Below are positions 52,175-61,960 of a stretch of 64,000 nucleotides of DNA, in pieces. The notes under the pieces were generated by a model. That model made no database searches, had not been told where the DNA came from, and saw nothing but the letters and a program-made list of their open reading frames with translations. Origin of the DNA: Pseudoselenomonas ruminantium (lineage in GTDB: Bacteria; Bacillota; Negativicutes; Selenomonadales; Selenomonadaceae). The stretch covers positions 1-64,000 of the forward strand of contig NZ_FOQK01000018.1 of assembly GCF_900113715.1 (NCBI RefSeq). The letters are read 5' to 3'. Each line of letters opens with the position of its first letter. The first letter of the stretch is position 1. A program made the translations under genes and the position numbers.

Positions 52175-52921
52175 ATGCAACGCATAGACCGGCGGAGCGC
52201 GGACCAGCTCCGTCCATATACGATACATCGTCATTTCCAGAAATATCCGGCCGGTTCGGTGCTCATCGAGATGGGCAACACGAAGGTCATTTGTGCCGCA
52301 ACGGTCGAGGACAGGGTGCCGTTCTTCCTAAAGGGGACCGGCGAGGGGTGGATCACAGCCGAATACTCGCTGCTGCCGAGCGCCACAGGCACACGCACGC
52401 AGCGTGAAGCCGTGCGTGGCAAGCAGTCGGGCCGCACACAGGAAATCGAGCGGCTGATTGGCCGCAGCCTGCGCTCGGTGGTCGATACGAAAGCCATCGG
52501 CGAGCGCACCATCATGATCGACTGCGATGTCATCCAGGCGGATGGCGGTACGCGTACGGCGTCGATCACCGGTGCCTTTGTCGCTTTGGTGGAGGCTTGT
52601 GCCTCCTTTTACGTGAAAGGCAACATCTTCCCGGTCAAGGACTTCGTTTCGGCCATCAGTGTCGGTATCAGCCACGAAAACGAGCCGATACTCGATCTTT
52701 GCTACGAGGAGGATTCGCAGGCTATCGTCGATATGAATGTCGTTATGACTGGTGAGGGCAAATTCGTTGAGGTTCAAGGTACTGGTGAGGGCAGGCCGTT
52801 TTCTCATGCGGAACTTGGCGCTTTGCTGCAGCTTGGCGAGAAGGGGTGCCGTGAACTCATTTCGTATCAGAAGGATGTGCTGGGCGGCCAGCTTGTCTGG
52901 CTGGTCGGCCGTGAAGGATGA
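52175..52921 (+). CDS. rph: Ribonuclease PH
   Basis: 248 residues, start ATG 52175 after GGAGGG. The sequence is typical throughout: [66 protein letters not shown] and [16 protein letters not shown]. RNase PH trims the 3' ends of tRNA precursors with phosphate. It is followed by rdgB and yfcE, the usual order in Firmicutes. Confidence 0.95.
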   Translation: MQRIDRRSADQLRPYTIHRHFQKYPAGSVLIEMGNTKVICAATVEDRVPFFLKGTGEGWITAEYSLLPSATGTRTQREAVRGKQSGRTQEIERLIGRSLRSVVDTKAIGERTIMIDCDVIQADGGTRTASITGAFVALVEACASFYVKGNIFPVKDFVSAISVGISHENEPILDLCYEEDSQAIVDMNVVMTGEGKFVEVQGTGEGRPFSHAELGALLQLGEKGCRELISYQKDVLGGQLVWLVGREG

Positions 52922-52941
52922 AAGCAATGGGGAGGAAATCC

Positions 52942-53541
52942 ATGCAGAAAATCGTGATTGCAACCAAGAATCCAGGCAAGGTGCGCGAGATGGCGGCGGC
53001 GCTCAGCGCGCTGCCGTTTGATGTCGTATCGCTCGCGGAGTTCGGCGAGCTGCCAGATGCCATCGAGGATGGCAAGACGTTCGCTGAGAATGCGCTCATC
53101 AAAGCGGCTTATTATCAGCAGCAGACGGGCTGTGCCTGCATTGCTGATGATTCGGGGCTGGAGATTGCAGTGCTGGATGGTGCGCCAGGCATCCATTCGG
53201 CTCGTTTCGCCGGCTTCCATGCCGATGATGCGACCAACAATGCGAAGATGGTTGAAGAGCTGCAGCGCGCTGGTGTCAGCGAATCGGCAGCCGATTACCG
53301 CTGTGCTATCGCCTTCGTGGATGAGGATGGGGCGGTGCTGACGGCTGAGGGACGCTGCGATGGGCAGATAAAGCTCACGCCGCGCGGCACGAATGGCTTT
53401 GGCTATGATCCGTATTTCTATCCGCAGGAATATCCGGGCCGTACGATGGCTGAGCTCACGCTGGCAGAAAAACAGCAGATCAGCCATCGCGGCAAGGCAC
53501 TCAAGGTGTTAGCGCAAAAGCTGGAGGCAGGACAGGAATGA
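52942..53541 (+). CDS. rdgB: XTP/dITP pyrophosphatase RdgB (HAM1 family)
   Basis: 199 residues, start ATG 52942 behind GGGGAGG. Motifs: IATKNPGKVREM at the N-terminus, FAENALIKA, ADDSGLEI and GFGYDPYFYP, with SHRGKA at the C-terminus. It removes ITP, dITP and XTP from the nucleotide pool. It overlaps yfcE by four bases (ATGA) and is translationally coupled. Confidence 0.94.
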   Translation: MQKIVIATKNPGKVREMAAALSALPFDVVSLAEFGELPDAIEDGKTFAENALIKAAYYQQQTGCACIADDSGLEIAVLDGAPGIHSARFAGFHADDATNNAKMVEELQRAGVSESAADYRCAIAFVDEDGAVLTAEGRCDGQIKLTPRGTNGFGYDPYFYPQEYPGRTMAELTLAEKQQISHRGKALKVLAQKLEAGQE

Positions 53542-54020
53542 AAATCGGAATCGTAAGCGATAGCCATGGGGACACCCAGGCACTGGACCTGATGCTGGCC
53601 AATCCGGAAGCCCAGGAGGTAGAGGGGTGGTTCTTTGCCGGTGATATCGCCATGGACGCGGGATATCTGGCGATGGTCACGCAGCTGCCTGTGGCGAAGG
53701 TGGCTGGCAACAATGACTGGCCATATACGAGCCTTGAGGATGCCCTCGTGACGGAGATCGAGGGACACCGCATTCTGCTGACCCATGGTCATCTCTACGG
53801 TGTGCAGTTCTCTACGGATATGCTGGTGCAGGCAGCGGCTGCGCAGCAGGCAGATATCGCCATATATGGCCATACGCACGTCGCGGATATCCAGCCGGGC
53901 GAGGTCACGGTGCTCAATCCTGGCAGTATTGCCCGGCCGCGAGATGCGGCCAAAGGGTCATTCATGGTGGCGGAGCTGCAGGCTGATTGCGAGCCGGTTG
54001 TGAAGCTTATACGGATATAA
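53538..54020 (+). CDS. yfcE: YfcE/MJ0936-type metallophosphoesterase
   Basis: 160 residues. The metal ligands of the family are visible: SDSHGD, AGDIA, GNND and GHTH. These small enzymes hydrolyse phosphodiesters such as bis-p-nitrophenyl phosphate; the natural substrate is uncertain. It closes the rph-rdgB-yfcE unit. No clear terminator follows. Confidence 0.9.
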   Translation: MKIGIVSDSHGDTQALDLMLANPEAQEVEGWFFAGDIAMDAGYLAMVTQLPVAKVAGNNDWPYTSLEDALVTEIEGHRILLTHGHLYGVQFSTDMLVQAAAAQQADIAIYGHTHVADIQPGEVTVLNPGSIARPRDAAKGSFMVAELQADCEPVVKLIRI

Positions 54021-54171
54021 ATATTTTAAATTCTGCAATAATCCAGCAATAAAAAAAACGAATTTTTTTTTTACGAAAATAAAAATTACAGCAGGAATTT
54101 TCCCGTAAATCGCTAATATACTAATTGATGTGATAGTTGTCACGCGCGTCTCCATGGGAACTGGGGTAAAA

Positions 54172-54186
54172 AGTGAACTGGGTTCA
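54172..54186. promoter_or_regulatory. Perfect palindrome GTGAAC-N3-GTTCAC, possible operator
   Basis: Six-base arms with a 3-base centre, 36 bp upstream of the fumarase -35 box. Size and symmetry fit a dimeric repressor or activator site. Confidence 0.4.
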
Positions 54187-54221
54187 CTATTTATGCGGGT
54201 TTGCGGCACTTTTCCTTTCGC

Positions 54222-54250
54222 TTGAAAGGGGCGAAAAAATGTGCTATGAT
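54222..54250 (+). promoter_or_regulatory. Promoter of the fumarase-fumarate reductase operon
   Basis: TTGAAA (54222-54227), 17 bp, TATGAT (54245-54250). Confidence 0.75.
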
Positions 54251-54295
54251 GAACCCACAGATGTGTGATAAGTTGTATTTATGGGAGGGATTACT

Positions 54296-55138
54296 TTGCG
54301 AGAAATTGACGCAAAACAAATCACGGAAACCGTAGCACAGATGTGCAAAGAGGCAGCTTATTATCTGCCGAAGGACGTTTACGAAGGCCTCAAACGCGGC
54401 CGTGAGACGGAGAAATCTCCGGTCGGTCAGAACGTCCTCGACCAGATTATCAAGAATGCTGAGATTGCACGCGCTGAGGATCGTCCGTACTGCCAGGATA
54501 CTGGCATGACGATCGTCTTCCTCGAAGTGGGCCAGGACCTGCACATCACGGGTGGCCAGCTTGAGGATGCCATCAATGCCGGTATTGCCAAAGGCTATAC
54601 TGAGGGCTATCTGCGCAAATCTGTCGTTGCTGAGCCGCTGTTCAATCGTGTCAATACGAAGGACAACACGCCGGGCGTCATCTACACGAAGATCGTGCCG
54701 GGCGATAAGCTCAAGATCACGGTAGCACCGAAAGGCTTCGGTTCGGAGAACAAATCCGGCGTCAAGATGCTGGTTCCGGCCGATGGTGTTGAGGGTGTCA
54801 AGAAGGCTGTCATGGACATCATCCTGCATGCCAGCATGAACCCGTGCCCGCCGATGGTTGTCGGTGTAGGCATCGGCGGCACCATGGATCGTGCCGCACT
54901 CCTTTCCAAGAAGGCTCTGACCCGTTCCATCGATGAGCGCAATCCGATGCCGGAATACGCAAAACTCGAGGGCGAACTCCTGGAACTCATCAATCAGACG
55001 GGTATCGGACCGCAGCTCGGCGGTACGACCTCTGCACTCGCTGTCAACGTCGAGTGGGGCCCGACGCATATCGCAGGCCTGCCGGTCGCTGTAACGATCT
55101 GCTGCCATGCCATGCGCCATGCATCGCGTACGCTTTGA
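54296..55138 (+). CDS. Class I fumarate hydratase, alpha subunit
   Basis: 280 residues. The start is set at TTG 54296, which has GGGAGG at correct spacing, instead of ATG 54281, which has none. The iron-sulfur cysteines appear in YCQDTGMT, MNPCPPMV and the C-terminal ICCHAM. These enzymes use a [4Fe-4S] cluster to add water to fumarate. The beta subunit follows 23 bases later, and the fumarate reductase genes come next. The two-subunit form is typical of strict anaerobes. Confidence 0.92.
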   Translation: MREIDAKQITETVAQMCKEAAYYLPKDVYEGLKRGRETEKSPVGQNVLDQIIKNAEIARAEDRPYCQDTGMTIVFLEVGQDLHITGGQLEDAINAGIAKGYTEGYLRKSVVAEPLFNRVNTKDNTPGVIYTKIVPGDKLKITVAPKGFGSENKSGVKMLVPADGVEGVKKAVMDIILHASMNPCPPMVVGVGIGGTMDRAALLSKKALTRSIDERNPMPEYAKLEGELLELINQTGIGPQLGGTTSALAVNVEWGPTHIAGLPVAVTICCHAMRHASRTL

Positions 55139-55161
55139 TTTGAGGATAGGAGGAAACAGAA

Positions 55162-55728
55162 ATGGCAGAACCAATTAAAATCCAGACTCCGTTTACGGAA
55201 GAGATGTCCCGCAAGCTGCATGTCGGTGATGCGGTACTTATCAGCGGCACGATCATCGCTGCCCGCGATGCTGCGCACAAGGCTATGACTGAGGCGCTCG
55301 CACGCGGCGAGGAGCTGCCGGTTGATTGGAAGAATCAGATGGTTTATTATCTCGGACCGACGCCGGCAAAACCGGGTGATCCGATTGGCTCCTGCGGCCC
55401 GACGACTTCTGGCCGTATGGATGCTTATACGCCGACGATGCTCGACCAGGGCATCAAGGGCATGATCGGCAAGGGCTCCCGTTCGGCTGCTGTTGTCGAG
55501 TCGATGAAGAAGAATGGTGTAACGTATTTTGCTGCTGTCGGCGGCGCCGCTGCCCTGATCGCAAAATCCGTCAAGAAGTATGAAGTCCTCGCTTACCCGG
55601 AGCTTGGCCCGGAGGCTGTAGCAGCTCTTACGGTTGAGGATTTCCCGGCTATTGTCGTCATTGACTGTGAAGGCAATAACCTTTACGAGACGAACCAGGC
55701 GAAGTATCGTACGCTGAAAGGCTACTGA
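55162..55728 (+). CDS. Class I fumarate hydratase, beta subunit
   Basis: 188 residues matching the C-terminal domain of class I hydratases: IISGTIIAARDAAHK, GPTPAKPGDPIGSCGPTTSGRMD and MIGKGSR. It forms the active site with the alpha subunit. AGGAGG lies before the ATG. A related tartrate dehydratase is possible but the fumarate reductase neighbours favour fumarase. Confidence 0.92.
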   Translation: MAEPIKIQTPFTEEMSRKLHVGDAVLISGTIIAARDAAHKAMTEALARGEELPVDWKNQMVYYLGPTPAKPGDPIGSCGPTTSGRMDAYTPTMLDQGIKGMIGKGSRSAAVVESMKKNGVTYFAAVGGAAALIAKSVKKYEVLAYPELGPEAVAALTVEDFPAIVVIDCEGNNLYETNQAKYRTLKGY

Positions 55729-55761
55729 TAGGGGTAAAGGAATTATTTTAGGAGGTACAGA

Positions 55762-56388
55762 ATGTTCCACACAACTTTTTATCTGCGTCGTTTGCATTCT
55801 TTAGTGGGTCTCCTGGTGCTCGGTATCGTTCTCTTTGAGCATATCTTCACCAACTCGATGGCCCTCGGCGGCGCTCCGGCACTCAATGGTGCACTTGCTA
55901 TGATGGAGCTCATCCCGAAACCGATCTTCCTCGGTCTTGAGGTGTTCGGCATTGCCGTTCCGCTCCTGTTCCATGCCATCTATGGCGTTTACATTGCCCT
56001 GCAGGCTAACAACAACCCGGGCCGTTTCGGATATATCCGCAACTGGCAGTTCGCGCTCCAGCGCTGGACGGCATGGTTCCTCGTTGTGTTCCTCGTATGG
56101 CATGTATTCTATCTCCGTGTATTTACGAAGGGCATCAGCGGCACGCCGATTTCCTATGAGCTTCTCCAGAGCTACTTTGTCGGTCATCCGATCTATGCTC
56201 TGCTGTATATCCTTGGCATGTTTGCAGCTATCTTCCATTTCTGCAATGGTATCACGACCTTCTGCATGACCTGGGGTATCGCTAAGGGCCCGCGCATCCA
56301 GAACGTCATCAGCGTTTGCAGCATGGGTCTTTGTGCTCTTCTCTGCCTGGTTACGCTGGTATTCATGGGCAGCTACTTCGTGATGTAA
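55762..56388 (+). CDS. Succinate dehydrogenase/fumarate reductase diheme cytochrome b
   Basis: 208 residues with five membrane helices, as in the Bacillus SdhC and Wolinella FrdC type. Histidines for two b hemes lie in LRRLHSL, LFEHIF, LFHAIYG, VWHVFY and IFHFCNG. It anchors the FAD and iron-sulfur subunits and exchanges electrons with menaquinone. AGGAGG precedes the ATG. Order C-A-B matches that family. Confidence 0.92.
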   Translation: MFHTTFYLRRLHSLVGLLVLGIVLFEHIFTNSMALGGAPALNGALAMMELIPKPIFLGLEVFGIAVPLLFHAIYGVYIALQANNNPGRFGYIRNWQFALQRWTAWFLVVFLVWHVFYLRVFTKGISGTPISYELLQSYFVGHPIYALLYILGMFAAIFHFCNGITTFCMTWGIAKGPRIQNVISVCSMGLCALLCLVTLVFMGSYFVM

Positions 56389-56420
56389 GTGGAAGCTTAG
56401 CAAAGTAAAGGAGAATTTCA

Positions 56421-58328
56421 ATGGCTAATAAACCTGAAAATAAGATTATTGTCGTAGGCGGCGGCCTTTCGGGCCTCATGGCTGCGCTGAAAATCTGCGA
56501 AGGCGGCGGCAAAGTAGACCTGTTCTCTTACTGCCCGGTAAAACGCTCCCATTCCCTGTGCGCACAGGGCGGCATGAACGCCTGCATGGATACGAAGGGT
56601 GAGCATGACTCCGTCTATGAGCATTTCGATGACACCGTATATGGCGGTGACTTCCTCGCTGACCAGCTGGCTGTAAAAGGCATGGTTGAGGCAGCTCCGA
56701 AACTTGTCAAGATGTTCGACCGCATGGGCGTACCGTTCACGCGTACGGCTGAAGGCGTTCTCGACCTCCGTAACTTCGGTGGTCAGAAAAACAAACGTAC
56801 GGTATTCGCCGGCTCCACGACGGGCCAGCAGCTCCTCTATGCTCTCGATGAGCAGGTCCGCCGCTGGGAAGTCAAGGGTGGCGTCAAGAAATATGAGTTC
56901 TGGGAATTCATCAAGATCATCAAGAACAAAGATGGTATCTGCCGTGGTATCGTTGCCCAGAACATGAACTCCAACGAGATCGTTTCGTTCCCGGCTGATG
57001 TCGTCATCCTGGCAACGGGCGGCCCTGGCCAAGTATATGGCCGCTGCACGGCTTCCACGATCTGCAACGGTTCGGCAGTATCGGCTGTTTATCAGCAGGG
57101 TGCAGAGATCGGCAACCCGGAGTTCCTGCAGATCCATCCGACGGCAATCCCGGGCTCGGACAAGAACCGCCTGATGTCGGAGGCTTGCCGTGGCGAGGGT
57201 GGCCGCGTATGGGTTTACCGCGAGAATCCGGAGACCCACGAGAAAGAGCGCTGGTACTTCCTCGAGGATATGTATCCGGCATACGGCAACCTCGTACCGC
57301 GTGACGTTGCTTCCCGTGCTATCTACAAAGTCGTTGTCCACATGGGCCTCGGCATGCAGAACCCGAACCGCGTATACCTCGACCTCTCCCATATCCCGGC
57401 TGATTACCTCGAGCGCAAACTCGGCGGTATCCTCGAGATGTATGATGACTTCGTAGGTAAAGATCCGCGCAAAGTACCGATGGAGATCTTCCCGTCCATC
57501 CATTATTCCATGGGCGGCATCTGGGTTGACCGTGAGCATCATACGAACATCCCGGGCCTCATGGCTTCCGGCGAGTGTGACTACCAGTATCACGGTGCAA
57601 ACCGTCTGGGTGCAAACTCCCTGCTGTCGGCTACGTACTCCGGTACGATCTCCGGCCCAGAGTCCCTGCGTCTTGCCCGCAGCGGCAAGCTCGGCGATGC
57701 CCTCACGGAGGCAGAGCTCGAGGCAGCTCGCAAAGAGTGCGTAGAGGAATTCGACCGTATCCGCAATATGAACGGTCCGGAGAACGCACATCAGATGCAT
57801 CACGAGCTCGGCGATATCATGTACAAATATGTATCGGTTGAGCGTGATAACAACGGCCTCAAACAGTGCATGAAAGAACTCCATGCACTGCTCAAACGCT
57901 GGGATAACATCGGCGTTACGGACCATGGCAACTGGGCAAACCAGGAGGCTATGTTCGTTCGCCAGCTCCGCAATATGATCATCTATGCAATGGCTATCAC
58001 GAAGTCCGCTCTGCTGCGTGACGAGAGCCGTGGTGCCCATGCGAAGATCGTCCTCAAATCCGACTATGAGCAGTGGGATGATGCGAAGAAGAAGGCCTTC
58101 GACGAGAAGACCGGCGCATATCATTTCGATGCTGAGACGGGCCGCGCTATGACGGATGATGGCAATGACGACCTCGTATTCTTTGGCCGTGACGATGAGA
58201 AATTCATGTACACGACCGTCGTTTCCTTCGATGCTGCTAACAGCGAGCCGGAGGTTTCCTATCGTGAGTTCGAGCATTCTCTCATCAAGCCGCGTCTGCG
58301 CAACTACGCCGTAGCTAAGAAAGAGTAA
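56421..58328 (+). CDS. Succinate dehydrogenase/fumarate reductase flavoprotein subunit
   Basis: 635 residues. FAD binding is by GGGLSGLMAALK, the covalent-FAD histidine is in RSHSLCAQGG, and the active-site parts are HYSMGGIWVD and GECDYQYHGANRLGANSLLS. In propionate-forming anaerobes this enzyme mainly reduces fumarate. It lies between the cytochrome and iron-sulfur subunits with short gaps. Codon choice is strongly biased (CGT/CGC, CTC), as in highly expressed genes. Confidence 0.95.
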   Translation: MANKPENKIIVVGGGLSGLMAALKICEGGGKVDLFSYCPVKRSHSLCAQGGMNACMDTKGEHDSVYEHFDDTVYGGDFLADQLAVKGMVEAAPKLVKMFDRMGVPFTRTAEGVLDLRNFGGQKNKRTVFAGSTTGQQLLYALDEQVRRWEVKGGVKKYEFWEFIKIIKNKDGICRGIVAQNMNSNEIVSFPADVVILATGGPGQVYGRCTASTICNGSAVSAVYQQGAEIGNPEFLQIHPTAIPGSDKNRLMSEACRGEGGRVWVYRENPETHEKERWYFLEDMYPAYGNLVPRDVASRAIYKVVVHMGLGMQNPNRVYLDLSHIPADYLERKLGGILEMYDDFVGKDPRKVPMEIFPSIHYSMGGIWVDREHHTNIPGLMASGECDYQYHGANRLGANSLLSATYSGTISGPESLRLARSGKLGDALTEAELEAARKECVEEFDRIRNMNGPENAHQMHHELGDIMYKYVSVERDNNGLKQCMKELHALLKRWDNIGVTDHGNWANQEAMFVRQLRNMIIYAMAITKSALLRDESRGAHAKIVLKSDYEQWDDAKKKAFDEKTGAYHFDAETGRAMTDDGNDDLVFFGRDDEKFMYTTVVSFDAANSEPEVSYREFEHSLIKPRLRNYAVAKKE

Positions 58329-58346
58329 TGAGGGAGGACAAATAGA

Positions 58347-59099
58347 ATGGCAGAACAGAAGAAAGTCAGACTCGTTATCGAACGCCAGGACGGCCCGAAT
58401 GACAAGCCGTACACGCAGGAGTTCGAAGTAGATTATCGTCCGGGCCTCAACATCGTTGCCGCCCTGATGGAAATCCAGAAAAATCCGGTGACCGTAGACG
58501 GCAAGAAAGTCGCTCCGGTTGTCTGGGAATGCAACTGCCTCGAGAAAGTCTGCGGCGCTTGCATGATGGTCATCAACGGCAAAGCCCGTCAGGCTTGCTG
58601 CTCGCTGGTTGATAACCTTGAGCAGCCAATCCATCTGGCTCCAGCACGCACGTTCCCGGTTATCCGCGATCTCTTGATTGATCGTTCCGTTATGTTTGAG
58701 AGTCTCAAACGCATCCATGGTTGGATTGAAGTCGATGGTACCTGGGACGTCAAAGATGCACCTATCCAGAATCCGCATACGGCTGAGACCGCTTATGAGA
58801 TTTCGCATTGCATGACCTGCGGTTGCTGCCTCGAGGCATGCCCGAATGTTGGTCCGCAGTCCGACTTCATCGGACCGTCTCCGACGGTACAGGCATATCT
58901 CTTCAATCTCCATCCGCTCGGGAAGTTCGATGCTCCGACGCGTCTGAACGCCCTGATGGAAAAAGGCGGCATCACGAGCTGCGGCAACAGCCAGAACTGT
59001 GTCGAGGCTTGCCCGAAGAACATCAAGCTCACGACGTATCTCGCGCAGCTTAACCGCGATGTCAACAAACAGGCTCTCAAGAACATTTTCAACAAATAA
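58347..59099 (+). CDS. Succinate dehydrogenase/fumarate reductase iron-sulfur subunit
   Basis: 250 residues. The 2Fe-2S ligands are in CNCLEKVCGACMM and a later CCS; the 4Fe-4S and 3Fe-4S ligands are in CMTCGCCLEACPN and NCVEACPKN. It carries electrons between quinone-linked cytochrome b and flavoprotein. A terminator follows directly, closing the five-gene operon. Confidence 0.95.
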   Translation: MAEQKKVRLVIERQDGPNDKPYTQEFEVDYRPGLNIVAALMEIQKNPVTVDGKKVAPVVWECNCLEKVCGACMMVINGKARQACCSLVDNLEQPIHLAPARTFPVIRDLLIDRSVMFESLKRIHGWIEVDGTWDVKDAPIQNPHTAETAYEISHCMTCGCCLEACPNVGPQSDFIGPSPTVQAYLFNLHPLGKFDAPTRLNALMEKGGITSCGNSQNCVEACPKNIKLTTYLAQLNRDVNKQALKNIFNK

Positions 59100-59115
59100 A
59101 GATTGTGTTCATCCG

Positions 59116-59143
59116 ACTCCGGCAGATTTCTGCCGGAGTTTTT
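59116..59143 (+). terminator. Terminator of the fumarase-fumarate reductase operon
   Basis: ACTCCGGCAGA (59116-59126) pairs with TCTGCCGGAGT (59129-59139), then five T. Confidence 0.9.
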
Positions 59144-59161
59144 GCATTTTATGGTATTTTT

Positions 59162-59191
59162 TTGCGCAAAGAAGAGGAAAACAGTTATCAT
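59162..59191 (+). promoter_or_regulatory. Promoter of the chemoreceptor-like gene
   Basis: TTGCGC (59162-59167), 18 bp, TATCAT (59186-59191). Confidence 0.5.
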
Positions 59192-59247
59192 AGCGCGAAC
59201 TATTAAAGGAATAAGGAAAGGATACAAAATTTTAGGGAGGAATATAA

Positions 59248-60096
59248 ATGGCTTTTCCAGAGATGTTCAAATCCGATGAAGATGTGTTGCAGGCATTCAA
59301 GGTTGTGATTCCGTATATCAACCAGATCGTTCGTGAGGACGTAGTCATCGGTCTTACGAATCTTACCGAGTATATCGATTATGTACCGGGCAAAAAGCTT
59401 GATATCAAGATCACACCGGGTATGCCCATCAGCAATATACCGACGATCCAGGAATGCATCAAGTATGATCGCGTTACCTATGATGACCAGGATGCGAGTG
59501 TCTATGGTGTGCCCATCAAGACTATATTCACGCCAATCCATGGCGTGAGTGGCAAAGTCATCGGAACCATCAGCACTGGTGTGGATATGGAGAGCAATCT
59601 TGCGCTGGTCCGCTCGATTGAGGATATTACCACAGCTACGCAGACGGTATATCAGGCCGTGGAACAGGTAGCCGAGAGTGCGGGCGAGCTGGCGAAATCG
59701 GGGCAGCAGTCGATCGAGCAGGCGAAGTTCCTGCAGGAGCGCAATTCGGAGACGCTCAAGGTCATCGACTTCATCACCAATATCGCTGGCCAGACGAACC
59801 TGTTGGGCCTTAATGCGGCAATCGAGGCGGCACGTGCTGGTGAGCAGGGCCGTGGCTTCGCTGTCGTGGCTGAGGAGGTAAGGAAGCTGGCAGAGCAGTC
59901 GCGCGAAGCTACGGAGAAGATCCAGGCGACGCTGGCGGAAATGAACAATGCGGTCAATGAGATTTCGCATACCATCGAGTCGACAGGTGCTATCAGCGAA
60001 GAGCAGGCTGCTTCGACGGAAGAGATCACGGCGCATCTGGCGCGGGTGACGAAAGCTGCCGAGCAGCTCAACAAGTTTATCGAGTTGTTCAAGTAA
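59248..60096 (+). CDS. Soluble methyl-accepting chemotaxis-like protein
   Basis: 282 residues without membrane helices. The N-terminal 125 residues form a small alpha/beta sensor domain ([33 protein letters not shown]) of a DUF-like Cache/PAS type. The C-terminal part is a short MCP hairpin whose tip [20 protein letters not shown] and [13 protein letters not shown] is fully conserved, so it should bind CheA/CheW. It is clearly shorter than normal MCPs and lacks most methylation helices. AGGGAGG lies before the ATG; it is a single-gene unit. Confidence 0.88.
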   Translation: MAFPEMFKSDEDVLQAFKVVIPYINQIVREDVVIGLTNLTEYIDYVPGKKLDIKITPGMPISNIPTIQECIKYDRVTYDDQDASVYGVPIKTIFTPIHGVSGKVIGTISTGVDMESNLALVRSIEDITTATQTVYQAVEQVAESAGELAKSGQQSIEQAKFLQERNSETLKVIDFITNIAGQTNLLGLNAAIEAARAGEQGRGFAVVAEEVRKLAEQSREATEKIQATLAEMNNAVNEISHTIESTGAISEEQAASTEEITAHLARVTKAAEQLNKFIELFK

Positions 60097-60116
60097 GTCC
60101 TGACATAGGTTGTGGG

Positions 60117-60156
60117 AGAGAAAAAGGGAGGGCGTAGCAGCGTGCGCCCTTTTTCT
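60117..60156 (+). terminator. Terminator after the chemoreceptor-like gene
   Basis: AGAAAAAGGGAGGGCG pairs, with a small bulge, with CGCCCTTTTTCT. Confidence 0.7.
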
Positions 60157-60171
60157 ACCGCTGGAAGTGGC

Positions 60172-60200
60172 TTGCCCCCTGTCCTGTTTTGGTATATGAT
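60172..60200 (+). promoter_or_regulatory. Promoter of the PAS-GGDEF-EAL gene
   Basis: TTGCCC (60172-60177), 17 bp, TATGAT (60195-60200). Confidence 0.6.
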
Positions 60201-60259
60201 AGGAATATAGTGGGTAGGTTGCCCGAGGTTTGGTTTTAGGCAATTAGGATGATAAATGT

Positions 60260-61960
60260 ATGAAGAAGAATAATCGTATCCCCTTAAGCCCCTGCTTGAA
60301 ACGGTTCAAGTTTTATTTCGACCTCTTGAAGAAAACAACAAATGATTACTTGTTCTTTACGGACATACAAGAGAATATTGTCATGGTTTCACCGAATCTT
60401 GTCCAGGATTTCGACCTGCCGGGCGAGGTTATGGAGAACTTTGACCAATATTGGGGCCCGCTGGTCCATCCCGAGGAGCGGGAGGAGTATGCGGCCTTGG
60501 CCCATAATCTTGAGGCAGCGCAATGTGTCTTTGAGCATGCGGCCGAGTATCGCGTAAAGAGCCGTAAAGGTGAATATGTATGGATCCGCTGCCGTGGACG
60601 GGTAGGCGCTGATCGTGAGGGCCGGCCCAGTATGTTTGTAGGCATGATGTCGAGGATGGCACAGCGCAACCAGGCAGATGAGATCACAGGCTTGCTGAAC
60701 AAATATCAATTCGAGCATGCGGTCAAGCTGGCTTTGGCAGAATACCGTGCGACTGGCGATGGCGGTGCAATCATGGTGTTTGGCCTGGATAACTTCAAGA
60801 TCGTCAATGAGACGTATAACCGCCTGCTTGGCGATCAGGTGCTCAAGCGTGTAGCACGGGTGATTGCCAATGTCCTGCCGCCAGCCTTGACACTGTTCAA
60901 ACTGGACGGCGATGAATTCGCCGTGATCTATCCCGGTGCTGGCGAAAAGGAAGTCGGCGAGATCTTTGCCAGCGTGCAGAGTGCGCTTTCGCGTCCGCAG
61001 GATATCGATGGGCATCAGTATTTCTGCACGGCCTCGTGCGGTACGGTATTCTATCCCACGGCGGGCAAGGACTACCTGGTGCTGCATAAGCATGCAGAGG
61101 CGGCCATGGATATCGCCAAGCGCGAGGGCAAGAACCGCAACGTGCTGTTCAGCAAGGAGGAGTACAACCGCTGGGTGCGCTCCATATCGATGCGCGACAG
61201 CCTATGGGAAAGCGTCGAAAATGGCTGTACGGGTTTCAGCTTGTTCTTCCAGCCACAGGTCAGCGCCGTCGAGCAGAAGATCATCGGTGCTGAGGCCCTG
61301 CTGCGCTGGAAGAATCCGAAGGGCCGCATGGTGGCGCCGATGGAGTTCATTCCCATTCTTGAAGAAACGAAGCTGATCATCCCCGTGGGCAAGTGGATCT
61401 TTGCGGAGGCGGTCCGCGTCTGCAAGCGCTGGCGCGAGGTGATCCCTGAGTTCCGCGTCAGCATCAATATGAGCTATGAGCAGGTCAAGGACCTGTCTTT
61501 CAAGAAGTTTGTAGCAGATTGCCTGCAGCGCTATGAGATGCCGCCGGAGGCAATCATCCTTGAGCTCACGGAAAGCAAGATCGTTGCGGACTGGAGCTTT
61601 GTCAACAAGCAGTTTGACGAATTCCGCCAGCAAGGACTGGCCATCGCGATGGATGACTTCGGCACGGGTTATAGCTCGCTGGCCTCGCTCAAGTATCTAT
61701 CCTGCGATATCGTCAAGATTGACCGTGAGTTCGTCAAGAAAATACTCGAAAACGATTTTGACCGCCGTCTGGTCAAATACGTTGTCTCGCTCTGCCATAG
61801 CATCGGCATCAAATGCTGCATCGAGGGCGTCGAGGAACTGGCTGAGTATGAGCTGCTGACGAAGGAATGCCAGGCAGACTCCATCCAGGGGTATCTGTTT
61901 GGCCATCCGGAGAGCGTCGAGAATTTTGAAGAAAAGTTTTTACACATGGAGAAGAATTAA
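60260..61960 (+). CDS. PAS-GGDEF-EAL cyclic-di-GMP protein
   Basis: 566 residues, cytoplasmic. A PAS domain (about 20-140, [18 protein letters not shown] to [11 protein letters not shown]) is followed by GGDEF (about 145-300) and EAL (about 310-560). The GGDEF signature is DGDEF at 216-220, so its first Gly is lost and cyclase activity is doubtful. The EAL part keeps EALLRW (Glu345), [32 protein letters not shown] and QGYLFG, so phosphodiesterase activity is likely. Its stop overlaps the queF start (TAATG). Confidence 0.9.
   Translation: MKKNNRIPLSPCLKRFKFYFDLLKKTTNDYLFFTDIQENIVMVSPNLVQDFDLPGEVMENFDQYWGPLVHPEEREEYAALAHNLEAAQCVFEHAAEYRVKSRKGEYVWIRCRGRVGADREGRPSMFVGMMSRMAQRNQADEITGLLNKYQFEHAVKLALAEYRATGDGGAIMVFGLDNFKIVNETYNRLLGDQVLKRVARVIANVLPPALTLFKLDGDEFAVIYPGAGEKEVGEIFASVQSALSRPQDIDGHQYFCTASCGTVFYPTAGKDYLVLHKHAEAAMDIAKREGKNRNVLFSKEEYNRWVRSISMRDSLWESVENGCTGFSLFFQPQVSAVEQKIIGAEALLRWKNPKGRMVAPMEFIPILEETKLIIPVGKWIFAEAVRVCKRWREVIPEFRVSINMSYEQVKDLSFKKFVADCLQRYEMPPEAIILELTESKIVADWSFVNKQFDEFRQQGLAIAMDDFGTGYSSLASLKYLSCDIVKIDREFVKKILENDFDRRLVKYVVSLCHSIGIKCCIEGVEELAEYELLTKECQADSIQGYLFGHPESVENFEEKFLHMEKN

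Noticed and set aside
56418-58913. 831-codon open frame on the minus strand opposite the fumarate reductase genes
   Set aside because: It is exactly antisense to two clearly real genes with strong codon bias, which removes stop codons on the other strand; its product has no recognisable domain and no ribosome site.
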